Shown here: piece by piece, positions 5,770-8,642 of the stretch
Layout: the number at the start of each line of letters is the position of its first letter
Position numbering within the stretch: the stretch's first letter is position 1
DNA from: Candidatus Cryptobacteroides faecihippi
GTDB taxonomy: Bacteria; Bacteroidota; Bacteroidia; Bacteroidales; UBA932
Reading direction: 5' to 3'
DNA: 8,642 bases
Assembly (NCBI GenBank): GCA_018066065.1
Contig: JAGHSC010000142.1
Location: 1-8,642 of the forward strand
Notes under the pieces: generated by a model
Told to the model about the DNA's origin: nothing
The model's database searches: none
The model's input: the letters and a program-made list of their open reading frames with translations, nothing else
Made by a program: the position numbers and the translations under genes

Positions 5770-8642
5770 GTGAACAGTGTTGTCAAGATAGTCGGAAAGG
5801 TGGTGGCGGCGATTGCGGCGCTGCTTTTTGTCGTGTGGATGTCGCTGCAGACTCCGGCGGCACAGACACTGCTCACCAGAAAGGTCGCCGACATGGTCAC
5901 CAAGGACTCGGGAATGCACGTCAGCTTCTCAAAGATCCACTTCAGGCCATTCAATGCCATCGTGCTGAAGGACCTCGCCGTCCTGGACGACGACCCGGCA
6001 GTCACCGAGGCCGGTGAAAGGCTGGACACCGTCCTTTCAGTCAGGTACGCAGTAGCGACATTCTCCCTGAAGGGGCTTCTGAACAAGAATGGGATCCACA
6101 TCCACAGGGCAACTGTCAGGGATGCCGTTCTGACCGTCACAGACGAGGAACGCGGCAGCAACATCAAAAGGCTGGCTGAAGCCTTCCGGACCGACAGGGA
6201 AAGGGATGGCAGCTTCCTGCTGAATGCAGACAGGGCAAATGTCAGGAACCTGAGAGTCAGAAGGTTGAATCCCGCATCGGCAAGGCCGGAATCCCCAGGA
6301 AGAGTGGACTTCAAGGACCTTGACATCAAGATCGGCGAGCTGGACATCAGGAAGGTGGACTTCAGGGATGGCACCTTCCATGCCAGGGTGAACAGGTTCG
6401 ATGCATCCGACAAGAGCGGATTTTCCATCGACAGATTCTCCGCCACCGCGGAATACGGCAACGGAGTCCTGAAGGTCAGCGACCTGCTCCTCGAGGAAGC
6501 ATCCAGTCATTTGAATATTCCCATGGCCTCCATCGAGATGCCATCCGCAGGTGATTCCCTGCACTCCGGCATCAGAGGCATGAAGGTCAGTGCCTCCGTC
6601 AGGGATTCCAGGATCGATGCAGGGACGCTAGGGTGGCTTGTACCGGGCCTGCAGGGAAAGAAAGCTGCTGTCGTCCTCAGCGAGGCAGACCTGTCAGGGA
6701 CCCTTGACAACCTCACGGTCAGCAGGATAGCCTTCATGGAGGAGACCAGCGGGGCGAGTCTTGCCCTGTCCGGGCAGGTCAACGGGCTCGGCACTCCATC
6801 GGAATCCGGCATGGACATCACCGTGGACAACCTGAAGCTGACTTCAGAGGGAGCCGGAAGGCTGCTTGGCCAGTTCGCACCGGACCTGAAGGTGGACATC
6901 TCCAGATTCGCAAAGGGAGAGGAGATCAGCTTCAGCGGAACCGGCCGCGGAAAGGTGGACGACTTCAGGATCAAGGGAACACTTAAGGCTGACGAGGGCA
7001 AGGCCGTGACCGACATCGCCATCAAGGGACTGACCGGCGGCCAGCCGAAAAGCATCAAGGGAAGCCTGAGCACCGAGAGGCTGGACATCGGAAGGCTGGC
7101 AGGGATCGACAGGATCGGAGAATGCACTGCCCACGGAAGCGTGGACGCAGAACTGCTCAGGAAGGACACCAGGGTCAAGGTGGACTCTGTCGTCATCGAG
7201 AGCCTTGACGCCCTCGGGTATGAATATTCAAACATCAGGGGCGCAGGCACTTTCTCCGACAATGCCTTCGACGGCAGGATCATCTGCGGCGACCCTAACC
7301 TCAACTTCCTGTTCCAGGGAATCTTCACCCTCTCGGACAAGACACAGAACGGCCTCTACAAGTTCTACGCGAATGTGGGCTATGCCGACCTCCATGCCCT
7401 GCACCTCGACAGGAAGGAAGTGTCGAAGGTCAGCGGGCAGGTCAACGCCAACTACATGACGATCGGGAAGAAGGACCTGATCGGAGACCTCGATGTCAGC
7501 AACCTCGTCCTCGAGGATGAGCACAGCCAGTACGACATCGGAGACATCTGCATAAAATCCCATTCGAACCAGTCCATCCACAGGATCAACATTGAGTCAG
7601 GCTTCCTGACAGGAACCTATCTGGGAAGCAAGCCGGTCACCTCGATGCTCGGCGACATCCAGGACCTCACGGTCAGGAGAGACCTGCCATCCATCTACAG
7701 GCAGGTCCAGAACAAGTGGAAGGGCGATGACTACGACCTCAGGATCAACATCCACGAGGCTTCCGACCTGCTGTCATTCTTCAAGCCGGGGCTATTCATC
7801 GCGGACAGCACAAGGGTCAGCGTCTCCGTGGGGAAGGAAGGTGATGTCACGGCCTCGGTGAAGTCCCCTCGCCTGGCACTTGGCAAGAATTACCTCAGGA
7901 ACTTCAAGCTGAACATGGACAACCGCGGAGGAAGCATCAACGGAGCGGCAAGCTGCTCTGAGATCTCAGCCGCAGTCCTGAAGCTCATGAACGACACTTT
8001 CACATTCTTTGCGGATGAGGACAAGTTCAGCCTCGGGTTCAACTACGACAACAGGACAGAACTCGACAACAAGGGTACCCTCAACCTGACGGGCAGCCTC
8101 TCAAGGGAAGAAGGCGACGTGGTGACCGTCCACGGCCTGCTTCTCCCGTCCAGCATCTGGTACAACGGCGAGCAGTGGGACATCCCGTCCTCGCGTTTCG
8201 AGGCATCCGGCAAGGGCATCGACCTTGGTGCCATCTCCGCAAGGTGCGCAGGGCAGTCGATCAAGCTCGCGGGTGGATATTCATTCACTGACAGGGACAC
8301 CCTGACGGTCGACATGGTCAGGATGGACCTGGGAATCCTCAACAACAGTTCCAGAAAGGATCTGGGAATAGCAGGTACAGCAACCGGCAGGATAATGCTC
8401 GAGTCTCCTGTCAAGGACAACCTTGGCTTGACGATGGACATCACCGCCAGCGGCACGGAATTCGGAAACTGTCCTCTCGGCAACCTTGTCATCGGAAGTC
8501 ACATGGATGGAGAAGGTGTTCTCCACATGAACCTGGCCAACGACCTTTACGGGACAAGGAACATGGACATCAAGGCCTCCTATGGGACCAGGACACAGGA
8601 CTTCACAGCAGATGCCGATCTAAACAAGCTGGGGACGGGCTA
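5770..8642 (+). CDS. TamB/AsmA-like envelope protein (partial, C-terminus beyond window)
   Basis: The frame stays open for 957 codons to the window end, with no stop or frameshift. Seen: a short Lys-bearing N-terminus, one membrane segment at about residues 11-26 (VVAAIAALLFVVWMSL), then QTPAAQTLLTRKVADMV and GMHVSFSKIHFRPFNAIVLKD. This matches the start of TamB/AsmA-type proteins: an inner-membrane anchor followed by a long periplasmic beta-rich body. The rest repeats short alternating strands of the form KDLDIKIGELDI, VDNLKLTS and GDLDVSNLVLED, with few cysteines, as expected for a beta-taco groove that bridges the envelope and carries phospholipids or aids outer-membrane protein assembly. 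The diagnostic C-terminal TamB (DUF490) domain would lie past the edge, so TamB versus another AsmA-like member is inferred. The frame opens at 5758 after a stop, and GTG 5770 is the only usual start that keeps the basic residues before the membrane segment. Arginine is coded almost entirely by AGG/AGA. It diverges from tsaD. Confidence 0.85.
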   Translation, partial: MNSVVKIVGKVVAAIAALLFVVWMSLQTPAAQTLLTRKVADMVTKDSGMHVSFSKIHFRPFNAIVLKDLAVLDDDPAVTEAGERLDTVLSVRYAVATFSLKGLLNKNGIHIHRATVRDAVLTVTDEERGSNIKRLAEAFRTDRERDGSFLLNADRANVRNLRVRRLNPASARPESPGRVDFKDLDIKIGELDIRKVDFRDGTFHARVNRFDASDKSGFSIDRFSATAEYGNGVLKVSDLLLEEASSHLNIPMASIEMPSAGDSLHSGIRGMKVSASVRDSRIDAGTLGWLVPGLQGKKAAVVLSEADLSGTLDNLTVSRIAFMEETSGASLALSGQVNGLGTPSESGMDITVDNLKLTSEGAGRLLGQFAPDLKVDISRFAKGEEISFSGTGRGKVDDFRIKGTLKADEGKAVTDIAIKGLTGGQPKSIKGSLSTERLDIGRLAGIDRIGECTAHGSVDAELLRKDTRVKVDSVVIESLDALGYEYSNIRGAGTFSDNAFDGRIICGDPNLNFLFQGIFTLSDKTQNGLYKFYANVGYADLHALHLDRKEVSKVSGQVNANYMTIGKKDLIGDLDVSNLVLEDEHSQYDIGDICIKSHSNQSIHRINIESGFLTGTYLGSKPVTSMLGDIQDLTVRRDLPSIYRQVQNKWKGDDYDLRINIHEASDLLSFFKPGLFIADSTRVSVSVGKEGDVTASVKSPRLALGKNYLRNFKLNMDNRGGSINGAASCSEISAAVLKLMNDTFTFFADEDKFSLGFNYDNRTELDNKGTLNLTGSLSREEGDVVTVHGLLLPSSIWYNGEQWDIPSSRFEASGKGIDLGAISARCAGQSIKLAGGYSFTDRDTLTVDMVRMDLGILNNSSRKDLGIAGTATGRIMLESPVKDNLGLTMDITASGTEFGNCPLGNLVIGSHMDGEGVLHMNLANDLYGTRNMDIKASYGTRTQDFTADADLNKLGTG

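Noticed and set aside
6507..7340. Long minus-strand open frames inside the TamB-like gene (also 5748-6461 and 8043-8492).
   Set aside because: They are serine- and leucine-rich antisense shadows of a clearly coding GC-rich gene, with no domain motifs and no promoter.

Overview
The window looks like chromosomal housekeeping DNA from a fairly GC-rich Bacteroidota member, most likely a gut or rumen Bacteroidales. Three things suggest this. The Pgi, TsaD and FAD-dehydrogenase sequences resemble Bacteroides homologues as I remember them. Start codons lack Shine-Dalgarno sequences. Octamers matching the Bacteroidota -7 element TAnnTTTG sit upstream of all four transcription units whose starts are visible. 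No RNA genes, mobile elements, CRISPR arrays or long repeats were seen, and no gene-free stretch exceeds 300 bases.

Layout. On the minus strand, positions 1902 down to 1 carry pgi (glucose-6-phosphate isomerase) and then, 12 bases later, the N-terminal half of a GHMP sugar kinase that runs off the window edge. Its sugar-site motif looks like that of plant galacturonokinase rather than true galactokinase. A divergent intergenic region (1903-2062) separates pgi from a plus-strand gene at 2063-2860 for an exported glycerophosphodiester phosphodiesterase-family protein. That gene converges on a minus-strand pair, and a strong hairpin (2883-2918) lies between them. The pair is tsaD (tRNA t6A synthesis) followed by a COG2509-type FAD-dependent dehydrogenase. 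A second divergent promoter region separates tsaD from a long plus-strand gene (5770 to the window end, open at the edge) encoding a TamB/AsmA-like envelope protein.

How the genes relate. Pgi and the kinase are probably co-transcribed and both act on sugars or sugar phosphates, but their substrates do not obviously form one pathway. TsaD and the FAD protein probably share a transcript without an obvious joint function. The TamB-like protein and the phosphodiesterase both act at the envelope (lipid transport or outer-membrane assembly, and phosphodiester breakdown) but are separate units. I see no clear novel multi-gene system. The points most worth checking are the kinase's substrate, the near-leaderless GTG start of the TamB-like gene, and the use of TAG as the stop codon in three of the four genes whose ends are visible.
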